A stretch of DNA of 64,000 nt from Dipteronia dyeriana (GCA_032871835.1 CM065297.1:16847098-16911097); one strand, 5' to 3'. Shown: positions 30,892-43,757, counted from the stretch's first letter. Numbers and translations are program-made. Notes: generated from the sequence alone by a model not told the origin.

Positions 30892-33841
30892 TCAAGAACC
30901 GCAGCATGCTGATTTCTCTGGAGCAGACGTCGAGCCCTTGGCAGGGTCTGGTTTACTGATCTTTATAGTTTGGGGCTGCATTATAACAGCATCAAAATTA
31001 TGAAACAGTCAGTTACAATGTCACATTAATTGTCATCTTCATTAGAAAGTTCAGGAAAAATAATAAATACCTCTGCTTTTGTGTCAGTTTCTGCAAGTCG
31101 TTGCTTTATGTCTCTTGCTATTGAAAAGAAAACCTGCTCCACATTGAAATTTGTTTTCGCACTCTGCACCAAATGACTCGATACTGTCAGTGCACTAAAA
31201 GAAATACCCTACCTCCACGGTTAATCACCACCTCATCATGGGGAAGCAGAATACTACTTATGCTAATGCAGTTGGGTTCTCAAAACAAGTAACAGCATAT
31301 TCTATTTAAATTCCACTGCTTAGCCGGCTAGCTTGGCTATAGGTATTAAAAATATACAATCACTACTCTACGGTGTACACACTTACTGTCTCAAAAAACT
31401 TGATACCATATTCATCAGCTAATGCCTGGCCTTTTGCTGTTGGGACAGCCTACAAGAAATAACTAGTGACAATTAGATCTGGAAAAGTTATACTTAAATT
31501 ATATTCAAGATGTGTTTTATTTCTTACCCTTTTGCTCTCATCCATATCGGCTTTGTTGCCAACTAATATTTTGTTGACATTATCAGCAGCATGCTGCTCT
31601 ATGTTCCTCATCCAGTTCCTGATATCTACATATTAATTAGATTAAAGATATAAATTACAAAAGGTTTCGTGGCTACTATTTTTCAGTAATTCAGCTTCAG
31701 AAAGATAAACCTACAAAAGAAAAAGGCACAGAGAGAAAGAAAAAGACATACTGTTGAAAGATGATTCATCTGTTACATCATAGACCAGCAATATGCCCAT
31801 GGCTCCCCTGTAATAAGCTACACAATAAAAAGGCAAGCAGGGTCAAAAATATTTCAAACAGGAGAAGGAAATTGAATTTTGACGATCATCTAGATTCTGA
31901 CCAATAATCTTAAACATCAGACCACTGTAATGCCAGGGTAAAAGAAACACCAAAACCGAGGAAGTCATACTAAATATGACAGCCACAACTCAACAAGAAC
32001 ACGCATGCAATACAAAAATTCCAGGGTCACAAGGAGATCAACGAAAAACAAGTTCAATGAGATTGAGCAATTTAATCTGCTGTTTAAATATCTATACATT
32101 GTTTCCAATACAACCTGAACTTCCAATAATAATATGATATGACTTATGCATCTTAATTAACCGATCATGTCAATCTTTGGCCAAGAAAATTCTAAGTGGC
32201 AGAGTGAATTGTGGATTCACTGCTACAGATTATGATCAATTCCACATTTGCTGGGGCTATTCAGTACCACTAGAGATCTGCAGTAGCCTATTTAATGGCT
32301 GTACGTTTTTTTTATACATGTGCAAATATTGAAAATAATTACAAGACACTGGTACTTACATCTTTTATTCCCCATTTTTTAAACATAAGCTATTTTTAAC
32401 AAACACAAATCAAACTTCATTGATCTACCAAATTAGATATTTCAGCCTACATAGGTACGTTTTTGGGCTTCAATAGGTATACAGTTGTCAAACCTTGGAG
32501 AGTACAATAATAAATAGTTTGGGCACCTGTCGTAATTGTCCGAAAACGTTCTTGTCCAGCGGTATCCCATATTTGTAATTTAATGCGCTTCCCATCAAGC
32601 TCAATGGTCCTAATCTTAAAGTCAATCCTGATAGAAGCATTAAAGTTCAGGAAACAGCATAAAACCATATAGCATAACAATAATACAAAATCGAAGGTTT
32701 TGAACACAGACCCAATCGTAGTTATGAAGCTTGTTGTAAAAGAATCATCAGAGAAACGCAATAGCAGGCAACTTTTTCCCACCCCTGCACATATAAATAG
32801 AGTAATCAAGATAACATAAACACATAGCACAAAATACATATTGTTATTATAGGCACATCACACCCATTGATTCACTGAAAAGACACACTAAAACTGTTAT
32901 AAAGATCCAAACCAAAAACTCAAGCTAATAGTTGCAGAAGCTAATGACAGAATAAGTAGCCACACCACCAAATAAACTTAAAAGATAAGCAACACTCACT
33001 CCCCTCATCCACACCACAGGCTTCACAAATAGTTGGCCTAACATGTGGAGACTTGGACCAGAACTCAAAACTGAGATATGCATGAATATTAGTTGACTGC
33101 GGCGATAGAAGTTAACAACTTAAATCTGACGTCAACTTCTCCTACAGTCCTATACCAGGTTAGACAATTTCAATCCAAAAGCTAAAGCTGATAGATAAAG
33201 GACTAGTCATAGCATAAGTAGCCATCTCATGCAATGAACTCATCGATCATGGACCGTTGGATCCCCAATAAAGGCTACAAAGATAGATCTTCGATTATAT
33301 ATATAACAAAAGAAAAAATAGCAAACCTCACAAAACTATAGATAAATTTTCATCTTTATAAATGACAATACAATTCAAATGTAAACAAAACTACTGTGAT
33401 TGTGTTTCAATCTCAAAAACTCTAGCATAACTACATGAGATCTCACCAGCTAAGCTAGTCAGTATACACTGTGAATGAAAGTTAAAAGGTTCAAAAAACA
33501 TGAAATTAACCAAATATTCAAACCAATTCAATAGTAGATCATTCAAATCACTAGTTATAAGATTTAGGCATTTCCAGTAAAACAAATTAGAGCTAAATCC
33601 CCCTAATTGAACTAGCATACTAGCATCAAGATAAACAGTCAACAGAGGAAGTCCTCTCGGTTTGCGAAAAACACTAAAAAGTGATTCAACAACTTAGAAT
33701 GAACAGGTCTAAACAAAATAAAATTAATAAGTAATCAATAGTAAAGCGTATTTGAAATGAAAACTTGCCACTGTCCCCGATGAGAAGGAGCTTGATCAGG
33801 TAATCGTAATCGGCACGAGCTCTAGTCGGCGCAGCCGCCAT
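30892..33841 (-). CDS. RABE1: RABE1 (Rab8/Sec4-like) small GTPase, complete
   Basis: Eight coding exons join in phase to 216 aa, the usual RABE1 length: 33769-33841, 32712-32784, 32527-32627, 31752-31817, 31528-31625, 31387-31449, 31071-31163 and 30892-30975. The start gives [20 protein letters not shown]. All GTPase boxes are intact: GDSGVGKS (22-29), the TTIG threonine, WDTAGQE, NKAD and TSAK. The tail KSACCGS supplies the geranylgeranylated double Cys. RABE proteins act in post-Golgi secretion to the plasma membrane. Intron 1 uses a GC donor (GTG|GCAAGT) with a normal AG acceptor; the other introns are GT-AG. The gene is transcribed towards RABC, with 1.4 kb between the stop codons. No damage is seen; a functional gene is likely. 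Confidence 0.95.
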
Positions 33842-35295
33842 TTTTGCTTGCTGTTTGTTTTCAAGGTTTCACTATAAATAACAACAAGATTCTGAGTTAA
33901 TATTTCAGATCTGCAGCTTTCAAGCCTCCTCGTAAGTCTTCAAGGAGGTTGGCTGTTGCTTGCTTGTTCGAGAGATGTCCAGCTCTATGTGAATCCAACA
34001 ACAACAAATACTAATTTCTCTCTAACCTCAAATTAACCAGACCACAAGTAACCAGAGTTAAAGTGTTGTGTATGTTAATATGTTTATGGGCGGAGGAATC
34101 TGCTGTCTTCGATTCCAGCGTACGATAAGCTGCTTGATTACGTGGCAGTACGGTAGTTAATAATTGGCCTCCTTGTTCCAGTGGTCAGCGAATGTATTAC
34201 GAAGCGATTATTTATGAATTATGATCGATTCTCTGATTATAATTTAGTAATTATTAGTAATGCCATAATTAGAACTGGTCTTCCTGTGTCAGAACTCAGA
34301 ACTCAGAAGGGACACTACTCGATTGAAGTCCCAATCAATTAGTTGCTTTATTGCTAGTACTAACGTGACTAACGTCGGTCTTTTTCTTTTTAACTTATAT
34401 CGCCAAAGTTTTCTTCTCTGTCTTGTTCATGAGAAAAACGTGAGTAAACATTAACATAATCCTTAATTAATAAACTCTACCTTGGAAAAAACATTAAAAA
34501 CCATCGAAGAGAAGTTTTTAAAAAATTCTAAATTCACTCAAAATGATCTATAATTTAACCGTAACTTATAAAAGTATAAGAAAGACCAGAATTTACTTGA
34601 ACCAATAAAATCAATCCTCAGAAACAAGAAGTTCCATTGAAAAGTAGTATTTTTGTTTGTTTTTTTACATTGGATGGTGCAAGAACAAGCTTGGCAATTT
34701 GAGTGGCCTGAGATGTACCACTTTGTCCAAAAATTCTTCGGTAGAAAGTGCATACACTATCTTATACTCCCCAGTGACTTGCACTATTTCATTGGTTTTT
34801 ATTGAGGGATTCCTGTACTGAGCTAGACAAGTAGACCAAGTGTAATTCATTCACAACTTGCCTCTAAAACTCTACTTTTAAAAGGGTTTAGGGCAATCTC
34901 ATACACTTGTCAGATTGTCTTTCCCCATAGAGATCAAAAGCTTCAAGCACCACAGGCCACAAGCTTTTCTCAACACTCGTGGGTTGGAATCCTCAGGATA
35001 AACCAATATCGAGATTCTATTTAACTCGTGATTTTCAAATGGATATTGTCAAGCATACAAAAGATACCAATACGATATAGAAAAAACATCTTCACTTTCA
35101 AAAACCTCATCCATATAAGAACTTGTGTATGTTTAAACTGCATCTTTGATTCTTTGTAAATATTAATAGAGCATTACTTGGTAGCTGTCCCAAAGAGTTA
35201 CAAGTTCCATTCTTCCGTTTAGGCTCTTCAAACCCACTGCATCTAAATTTTTCTTGCTGTTTAAACCATTTATCAAAGCAAATAGACGGGCAGGC
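33842..35295. other. RABE1 upstream region and ankyrin gene 3' region
   Basis: 33,842 to about 34,100 should hold the RABE1 promoter and 5' UTR. 35,295 downwards should hold the 3' UTR of the ankyrin gene. The two genes lie in tandem on minus about 1.45 kb apart. No other gene is recognised. Confidence 0.5.
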
Positions 35296-36863
35296 CTAAT
35301 CACTATCAGCTGCTCCCAAAATTCTTCTAGCCTCGGTGCCTGGATCAGCCAACTCACTTGGGGTCTGCCATATTGTTAATAATTAAAAGTAACTAAAAGC
35401 ACAAAGACAGTTAAATGGAAGAAGAACATCACAGAGACAAAAGACTAACCTTTCCATATGAGTTTGTAAGGATAGAAGAAGCCCCAGTAGCCAGCAACAA
35501 TATTATAACACCCATGTGTTCACCTCTTGCCGCATGATGAAGAGGCTATAAGAGAAACATCCATACAATGTTAAAAACAAAAAATTGGAAAAATCAAACA
35601 GCAAGTTCCATCTAATTCAATCGTTTTGTTCATCCAATATACCGGGTGGCTACTGGGAGGAATGGGGAAGCCATTTCGTGTAATCATTGCAATTCCAAAT
35701 AAAAATCCAAGAAATGTTTAAGGTTTAGTAGTACTCACGGTATCACCTTCTGCATCAACAGTTTCTAACATTCGTTTCACACATTCAGCATCTCTAGCGG
35801 TGTTAATTAGAAGTCGTACTATCTCAGTAAATCCTGCAAAAGTCATCAACCATGGAAACAAGATAAATCAACAGTATTAGAAATATAAAACGAGAAATAA
35901 CTTGTACATTACAATCATAGAAAGTAGTTAGAGCCTACCCCCAGCACAAGCATCGTGAAGAGGAAGTGCTCCGTCTTCATCCTTAGCCTCAATATTAGCC
36001 CCTCTTTCCAGGAGTAGCTACATTTTTTTCAAGAAACAAACCCACACCGTCTATTCATAAAGCTTTTGCGCATCCAAAACTGCTTAATCATTATTATATG
36101 CAGAGGAAGCAAAACCAAGCAAATATGTTATATGAGAAAACTGACCTGGACACAAGGCAGATAGCCATAAAGACAGGTCAGATGCAGAGCAGTGTCCCCA
36201 TCTTCAACCGGTTCATCAATGCTGCCGTTCAAGTTATCTGTATATACTCATTCAAAGTAATTGGGAAAGGATCAGACTAAAGGTGACATAAACAACCAAA
36301 TGAAAATCGTTATAATTCGACATTCATGGTTTTCAAAGACACAAATCTAAGCAAAAGACAACATCACAATAACAATACACTGTCACTGCCTTATATATTT
36401 TTTTATTCCACGCAATTAATAGAATCTAAACAAACACCAAATTAGCATAAAAAGGCAAACTTTATAGTAAACAATTCTTCATAAGTCACACAGGCTCATT
36501 AATTAAAATTACAATTACAACCATAAAAGCAATTGATTCTATTTCAATTAACCGGTTGCATTATACACGGATAAAATTCGTGAATTTATAAAACCCTAGG
36601 GTTTATTTTGAACATAAAACAAAAAATAAATAAATAAATAAACCAATTAAACGGCAAAAAGAGTAAAAAGTGAATCTGGAGAAACCTAGAGCGAGGCGGA
36701 GGGCTTGGACATCACCGAGCTGAGCAGCGGCGGCGAGGTCACGGAGGTGTGGAGGAGTGTCGGATTCGAGGTCTATGTCGACTCCGTCTTCTTCAAAGAG
36801 AGCATTGTCACCTTCGTTCTCGTCTTCGTCCAGCAATCCATTTCGCCTACCTGGTACTGCCAT
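35296..36863 (-). CDS. Small ankyrin-repeat protein, complete
   Basis: Six exons join in phase to 202 aa: 36686-36863, 36146-36237, 35939-36017, 35739-35833, 35450-35545 and 35296-35364. The N-terminus (MAVPGRRNGLLDEDENEGD) is acidic and lacks a signal peptide or membrane segment. Ankyrin repeats follow: DGDTALHLTCLYGYLPCVQL, LLERGANIEAKDEDGALPLH and DACAGGFTEIVRLLI. After an insert (VKRMLETVDAEGDTPLHHAA) comes GASSILTNSYGKTPSELADP, with a C-terminus EARRILGAADSD. Plants have a conserved single-copy-like family with this layout; it is presumably a protein-binding scaffold in cytosol or nucleus, and its partner is unknown. All introns are GT-AG. Confidence 0.9.
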
Positions 36864-37530
36864 TTCTCTCTCTCAGTTTATGCTTTCGATTCTTTGCCGG
36901 ATTGCAGTGAAGTTAAAAAGAAGAGCGTCAAGGGTTTTGTGAATTGTGAGTCCTGTTTTTGGGTTCAGGGTGTCTGTTTGCCACGTCAGCTTTCCTTTAT
37001 TATTATTTTTTTATATTAAAAAATATCAGGATTAAAAAGATGAATAATATTTGGCATTGCAATCTCAATTGTGCGTGTAATCATGAGTCTATGAGAGACA
37101 TAACACTAATCCAACTTAATATTATCTTCTAATTATTTTAGTTGATTTTTTGAGGTTAAAAAAAAACCCACACAGATTGAATGTTCTTAAATAAAGAATC
37201 TAATGAAGGTATTTATTTATGTTCTTAAGTTAAATTTGAATTGATTTCTTTGAATATTACTAAATTGTAAAGGACTGATAGATTATATATAACTAAGTAT
37301 CCAAACTAAATTTATAAAGATATTTATGAAAAAATGTACCTTGACATAATCAAATGAATATAATTAAAGCAGTGGGATCTATAGGAGTTTTTATTTTTTT
37401 TGTGAACAGTATTAGATCTATTGAAGTTTTTGTTTTGAATTTATAGAAGATATTAATAGATTTTTTTTTCCACTGTTGCATTGAAATGGCAATCATGAGT
37501 TTATCACACATTGGAATTTTGGAATCCATG
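36864..37530. other. Upstream region of the ankyrin gene
   Basis: The first 100 bases are probably its 5' UTR and promoter. The rest is AT-rich with no gene seen. Confidence 0.45.
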
Positions 37531-37539
37531 AATTGTGAT

Positions 37540-38100
37540 GTAAAACAGGTAGCTGACTTTTACATGGTTTTGAGGGACCATCCTCAATTCACGGCTAAGT
37601 GACTTCTCTTGAAGTGAATCGACGATATCTTTTCAGGTCACAGTCTTTGGTGGCGAGGCACGTCGTTTTTCGGTCAAATTCGTCGTTTTTCGGTCAAATT
37701 CCATCATTTGGGGCCCGAAACTGCAGTTTTTCCATTTTAGGAAACTTTCATTTTTAAGCATAATAGTCATACATTGACTTTAACAAGTCAAAATTGTCTA
37801 CCGTCAATTCTGGCTTGTATAAGGTCATTAGTATATTTTATTTCCACAACTTTAATGATTTCACTATTTTTGACAGTTTTTGCTATTTTTTGTAATTTTT
37901 GTTATGTAATCTCGTTTTTTGTCCAACAAGGATTCGGATTAGGGTTTTTTTCATTTTAAATAGCCTTATAAGCCGAAAGGCTCATTGACATTTTTATTCA
38001 ATAAAAATTCAGAAGTATTCTCTTTATTTTCTGATAGATTCCAGTTTATATAGAAATTAGACGTCGGTCTATTTGTTTAATGTTTTTCACTGCGTCAACT
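37540..38100 (+). mobile_element. Possible solo LTR or LTR piece
   Basis: An AT-rich stretch with an LTR-like order: TTAAATAGCCTTATAAGCC, then TCAATAAAAATTCAG, which resembles a TATA/R/poly(A) signal region. Upstream a 20-bp tandem repeat (CGTCGTTTTTCGGTCAAATT, twice at 37,661-37,700) resembles U3 repeats. No protein-coding part, and ends are not defined. Confidence 0.35.
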
Positions 38101-38354
38101 TGTCATGGCCCGAGACCTGAGAGCTATAGTACTACATTGCTCTATGTAACATACTCCGAGTGTCAAGTTAGAGGTCTTTTCTCACGAGTTGACCGTCAAA
38201 CTTCTAGAACCTCGGACTCAACTGGTTCTTCCACCTCGTGCTTCGGTGCTGCTTTAGAAGGATCTAAACCTTCTTGTTCTGGATTATCTTCCACCTGAAC
38301 TTCAGTAGTCTCTGAATTTTATTTTAAAGTGCTATCGACTCTTTCTTTTTGTAA

Positions 38355-40646
38355 TTAATTTTGTACAAAGATAACGTCTCTGCTGACTATAACCTTATGG
38401 GTAGTGGGTTCCCACAGGCGATACCCCTTCACACCATCAGCATACCCCAAGAATATACATCTCATGGATTTTGGATCCAGCTTTGCTCTTTCTTGGGCAT
38501 TGTACATCACGTACACATGACATCCAAATGAATGTAGATTAGAATAGTCAACTGGCTTATCGGTCCACATATCCGTTGGTGTTTTCAACTCAATTGCTAT
38601 CGATGGGGATCAATATATAACATAGCAGGCGGTTTGGTTGCTTCTGCCTAAAATGAATTAGATAGGCCTGCAGTCCTCAACATGGCTCTTACTCTTTCAA
38701 TAAGAGTTCTATTCATCCGCTCTGCCACCCCATTTTGTTGAGGAGTGTATGTGATAGTAAATTATCTTTCAATACCTTCTTGCTTACAAAGTGCAAGAAA
38801 CTCGCCATCTGTATATTCTCTTCCATTATCTGTCCTCAAACACTTGATCTTCTTTCAATAATCTAGTTCCACCCGTGCTTTGAAAGCTTTAAATACTTCC
38901 AACACATCTGACTTTCTCTTGATCGGGGTATACCCAACATCTCCTGAAGTAATCATCAGTAAAAGTCACCATGTACTTTGCTCCTCCTAGGGATATATCT
39001 GGTGATTTCCAGACATCAGAATGAATCAAGTCTATAATCCATTTGGTCATTGCAGTAGAACTGTTAAACTTCAATCTATGTTGCTTACATGTAACACAAT
39101 ACTCACAGAACGGTAGATTTACCGATTTGAGCCCGGGAAGTAGATTCCGATCGGAGAGAATCTTTAAACCTCGTTCCGATATGTGACCTAGTTTTTGATG
39201 CCATATCATCATTGACTTTTCTCTATCGTTGGATGATACAACACATGCATCAATTTCCTGTATTGTTTCTCCCTTAAGCATGTATAGATTTACAGCGATC
39301 TTCTCTGCCCTCATAACTACAAACACGCCTCTAACAATCTTCATGATCCCATTTTTTATAGGGAATTTGCATCCGAGATCATCTAATTGTCCCAAAGACA
39401 ACAAATTCTTCTTCAGACCCTTCACATGTCGTACTTCCTGAATAGTGAGAACGGTACCATCATGCATCTTTATCCTGATAGTACCAATACCAGCGATCTC
39501 CAAGGCATGATCATCACCCATAAATACAGATCCTCCTGAGATATGTTCATATTTGTGAAACCATTCTCTTTGAGAGGTCATGTACCAGGTTGCTGCTTAG
39601 TCTAAAAGCCAGACGTCAGCAAACTGCTTTCTGCCTTCAACAACAGTTGTTGCCTCGCTGTATAGAACTTCGCCATCGTCTGAAGTACTTGATACACATC
39701 CCTAAGAATTTGAAGACTCAGGAGCTTTGTTGCCTCCATTCTTCTTGTTTAGCCAATACTCACTTTTGGCATGCCCTTTCTTACCACAACAGTAGCATTT
39801 GATGTTTTTCTTACTTCTTGATTTTGATCTACCATGATTGTGACTCCCACTAGGGCAACGTTCCATTGATCTCCCTCTTGTCATCGATAAAGCTTCTGTT
39901 TGTTGTGAATTTACCAACTTGTCTTCCCTATTCTTACGTCTACTTTCTTTTTCTAAAACAGCAGCTGCAATGTCATCGAATAGTAGATAGTCTGAAAGGA
40001 TATTGTTGGTCAAGTTGATAACAAGTTGATCATATGAGTAAGGTAGACTTTGAAGTAGAAGTTTTGCACTTTCATTTTCTTGCATGCATATAGTATCATT
40101 AAATTCAAGATTTTGTATGTTCAATTTGAATCCACAGTGAGCTGAGAAAATAGTGTATTTAGGGTGTTACAATGGTCGATCACCAACGAGGATTCCGTCA
40201 TTCGAAGAGTGTAAAGTCTTCTTTTCAAGAAAATCTTGTGGTGTAGTGATTTGGCCTCATATAACTTTGTCAAAGTATCTCATATCTCTGTTGCCGTTTT
40301 CTTTTCCCCCACACTTGATAAATACTCCATCGGCTAGTGCTAGATGTAGATTGGCAACTGCATTGCCATCAATCTTGTCCCACTTGCAATCATCAGTGAT
40401 CTCTGTTGGCCTTGCACTAATTGCTGCCAAGCAATTATCCTTCATCAAGATTGCCCTTATCTTCATTTTCCACAACGTGAAATTACTTCCGTTGAATTTC
40501 TCGTTTTCGAATTTCGCTCCCATCTTTGTGAAATTCACACAAGACATTTGATAAATAGTGTCCGTGAACAATATCGTATATTGGAATAGTGACCGTAGTT
40601 GTGAACAGTACACCAGGTAGGTTCCTAGGTAAGAGAGGTAGGTCAC
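38355..40646 (-). pseudogene. Ty1/copia gag-pol remnant
   Basis: Read downwards from about 40,540: gag start MGAKFENEKFNGSNFTLWKM, then gag core (KLLLQSLPYSYDQLV) and a zinc knuckle CYCCGKKGHAKSEYW (39.75 kb) whose last Cys is Tyr. The protease-proximal region (FMGDDHALEIAGIGTIRI), GAG_pre-integrase (LGHISERGLKIL, CEYCVTCK) and integrase start with first Asp (LIHSDVWKSP, TFTDDY; 39,581-38,889) follow. After stops comes the integrase C-terminal part (FGCHVYVMYNAQERAKLDP, IFLGYADGVKGYRLW). Reverse transcriptase and RNase H are absent left of 38,355. Several stops and frameshifts make it non-functional. Confidence 0.88.
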
Positions 40647-40858
40647 AATGGACCTCTTAAGTACTAAGTCTATTCTTAGCCAGAACCTTTCCTAGACATG
40701 CATTTTCCTCACCATCACACTTATTTCTAGCACCTGTACAATCCGTAGCTGTGATAACTCAAGACCAAATCTTTTCTGATATAGAAGATCAGACAATACT
40801 ACAACCACAGAGCATACTAAGATTTTTCAAGAGAGTATAACACATTGCCAACCAAATG

Positions 40859-40870
40859 GCTCTGATACCA
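40859..40870 (-). other. Primer-binding site of the copia element
   Basis: Minus strand TGGTATCAGAGC, complementary to the 3' end of initiator-Met tRNA, six bases from the LTR edge. Confidence 0.9.
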
Positions 40871-40876
40871 CTATTA

Positions 40877-41383
40877 TGAAACTGGAGTGTTCGTTTTCCA
40901 ACGTAAATTCGAACTGAGAATAAAATATGAAATAAAAAATAATGGACACAAGATTTACGTGGTAAAATCCTTAATGTAAGGGAAACATCCACAGACAAAG
41001 ACCAGAAGAATTTTATTAGACCAAAAACGATTACAACCTCTCTCTAATATTTTAGAAGAGAACTACAACCTTTCTCTCAAATAAGAGGAAAGAACAATTT
41101 ACAGAGAAAGAAGATAAGAGCTTGTTAGCTTGAGATGATTTGTGGAGAAATATGGGAGGCTATTTATAGCCAAAAAACTCACCCACCTCATTAATGCTAT
41201 GTAACCAAAGTCTCCTTAGAATAAATGTGAGTGGTTTGGAAATTGAATTTCCATCCATAAAATCTTCATTTTCAAACTTCATTTAATTCACTATGACTTC
41301 ATTTCTTACAAATTATGTTCCTTCCTCCAATCTTAAAATATTGTAATGGACTAATGGTTCAAAAAAAAAATTCACTTTCAACA
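40877..41383 (-). mobile_element. 5' LTR of the copia element (507 bp)
   Basis: On minus it starts TGTTGAAAGTG (41383) and ends CCAGTTTCA (40877), so it has TG...CA ends. A TATA box CTATAAATAG lies at about 41,162-41,171. The phrase ATTTACGTGGTAAAATCC is typical of copia U5. No 3' LTR is seen in the window, so the element is truncated. Confidence 0.8.
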
Positions 41384-42658
41384 TGTTCTGTAATTTTTTA
41401 CTTTTAAAATGTGGCAATTATACGGGTTGAAATATCTCACTCTGTTTATAGACATGTATCTCATGTTATTTTTTTTTTCTTATTTTACCTAGAAAATTAT
41501 TATTATGAATAGACAAAATAACTAATTATAAGGTATATATACATACCAACCAAAATGCTCGGGAACACTTAGCCGATCTCACAGTCATGATAGTATTTTT
41601 AAACCTTATAATAACGGATAAACACATATGATGATCGACTTTTTCTTACTCTACACCTGTAGGGTGAGTTTGGAAATATTTTCGGCAGTATCAAAAATAT
41701 TTGTAAATAATAAAAATTGCATGTCATTACCAGGAAAGTGTTTTCGCGCGAATTACAAATTAAACCTACTCCTAATTCCTTATTAAACACATTAATTTAG
41801 AAGTGAAACTAGACAACTATGTAAGGTGTTTCTAATTCATGGCAGCTGCAGGCAAAATGAAAAGCGTTTCGAAGTCAAAATATTATTATTATTATTATTA
41901 AATTGTTCTATATGACTTGGTAATGAAAACGTTCATTTATTCTACCATTTCCTAAGTTCGAATCACCCCCACACGGGTGTTATTTTTATTTGCTTAATTG
42001 TAAAAGAACACGTAGTTTAAAAGAGAAACGCTTTTGTATTTTGACATTAAAAGTAGTTCCAAAAAGAGTTAAATCAGGGACATAAATTGAAAAAGACGAT
42101 AAAAAATGGTTCATTGATGAGTATATATAGAGAGAGAGTAGAGTAGTGGTTAATTTTGGAGATGGTGTATAACGGCAATTTAAAAAGGAGGGTGTGGATG
42201 TGAGTGTGTGTCCTAAATGACCTGTTACATGTATAGGTGGATATATATGTCCTTAAAAGGGGGGCAGTTAGCTTGTAGTTTCTGCTTTGCATTGCCTTGC
42301 TTGCCATCCGTTTTTAATTTTTTGTCATATTAATGAAACAGACACACATGAGTCATGACACACCTCTAGCTCCTGGCTCTCAGTCTCAGCTTTTGCTTTC
42401 TTTCAAACCAAACAACACAACCTAATCCACCACCACTTTCGCTACTTCTATTTTTCGTGGTGCCAAACTCATCCCAACCCCACCCTCCTCTCCTCACACT
42501 TCTCTATCAATAAAAAAGCAAACCCAAAAAGATCACAAAATAAATCACCAAGTAATTATGAGAATATTAATTTAAACAAAGAAAGACGATTGATCAATTA
42601 AATAAAAAGAATTCAAAGAATGAACAATTATCTAGTTATAATGTTAACACTGTCGAAT
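41384..42658. other. Intergenic region with a SINE-like piece
   Basis: At about 41,897-41,990 a plus-strand GACTTGGTAATG (A-box-like) and AAGTTCGAATCACC (B-box-like) suggest a tRNA-derived SINE fragment, next to an ATT trinucleotide run. 42,310-42,658 probably holds the 3' UTR of the zinc-finger gene. Confidence 0.4.
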
Positions 42659-42854
42659 TTAGTAATGGCAGTCAACCAAAGAAGAGGCTGAGAACACTAT
42701 AACTTGCTCTTTAGAAGAAAAACCGAATTTCGATTCGAGGCGGTCTTCTTCAGGGGCCGGAAGATTAAGATCTAATTGCAGAATATTTCTTGGTTTCTTT
42801 GCTTTATGATGATGATCAAGGTTACTACTACCACTTGTAGCCATACTCAAAGCT

Positions 42855-42891
<37 letters not shown>

Positions 42892-43681
42892 CGGTCGTCG
42901 TGAAGGCTCTGTGGCGTCTCATGTGACCCCCCAAGGCTTGACCCGACAAGAACTCGGCACTGCAAATGGAACACTCGTGAACCTTATTGGATTTGTTGTT
43001 TCCAGTGGTGGTCGTCCAAGCCACCGCCGACGATGGCCTCTCTGCTATTTGAAGAGAAAGGGTTGTGCTCATGTGGTTGAAACGATGATCTTCTTCTTCT
43101 TCCAATATCACTAACGTCTTCTTTTCTTCATCGTTATTAATATTGTTAACAGCCTTAGGTTTCTTGTGACTAGCTCTGTGTCCACCTAGGGCTTGAAACG
43201 AAGGAAAGCATCGGTTACACGTCTTGCACTCATAAACGTATAACCCGGCGCCGGTGACCTTGTTGCTTGTTGATGTATTAATAACATTAATAATATTATT
43301 ATTTCTCGGCTGCTGCTGCTGTTCCTCCTCCGACGATAATAATTTCTTGGTATTCCCGCTCTGTGCTAAAAGAATCAAACAATTAGCCATGTCCACTTCT
43401 TCTTCTTCAGTACTCGTCGTCGCCGCCACGGCGAATTCCAATGACGTTGTTGGAGAGGCTCCCTGCACCATCACGCCTGAATTATCATCAATGATTCTTT
43501 CACCTTCTCTGCGGTTGCCGCAGCTAGAAGAGGTTGTTGAAACCATAGCCAAGGCTAAAGGTGACTGTGGCCTTTGTCGCTTGGTGCGCTTGCCTTTGAT
43601 AACATGAGCCTGATCATCTGTAGTACACCCCATAATTATATCTTGATCTTGTGCTTCCATCATCATCATCATCATCATCAT
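42659..43681 (-). CDS. ZAT5-like C2H2 zinc-finger repressor
   Basis: Intronless, 340 aa. Basic nuclear signal KGKRTKRQR (29-37); an L-box-like [14 protein letters not shown] (92-105). Two plant C2H2 fingers follow, each with the DNA-contacting QALGGH motif: Cys152, Cys155, His168, His172, and Cys237, Cys240, His253, His257. The EAR repression motif is LDLNLP (303-308), and the conserved tail SLVDCHY is at the end. The whole order matches the Arabidopsis ZAT5 type, nuclear repressors in stress and hormone responses. It starts with eight Met codons from an ATG microsatellite; the true start could be any of them. A Thr tract (261-276) comes from a GTTGTC microsatellite. Intact and probably functional. 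Confidence 0.93.
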
Positions 43682-43757
43682 GATAGCAAAAACACAGAGA
43701 AAGAGAGGGAGGTGTTGAGGTAGCAGAGACTAGAGAGCTAGCACTGAATGTTTTAAT

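Noticed and set aside
32447..32839. Single continuous 130-aa minus frame
   Set aside because: It reads through two introns of RABE1; only the segments matching exons 2 and 3 are real.
36705..37019. Plus-strand open frames over the ankyrin gene start
   Set aside because: Antisense shadow of exon 1 of the ankyrin-repeat gene, which has clear domains and splice sites.
42776..43607. Plus-strand open frames of 112 and 117 aa
   Set aside because: Antisense shadows of the ZAT5-like coding region.
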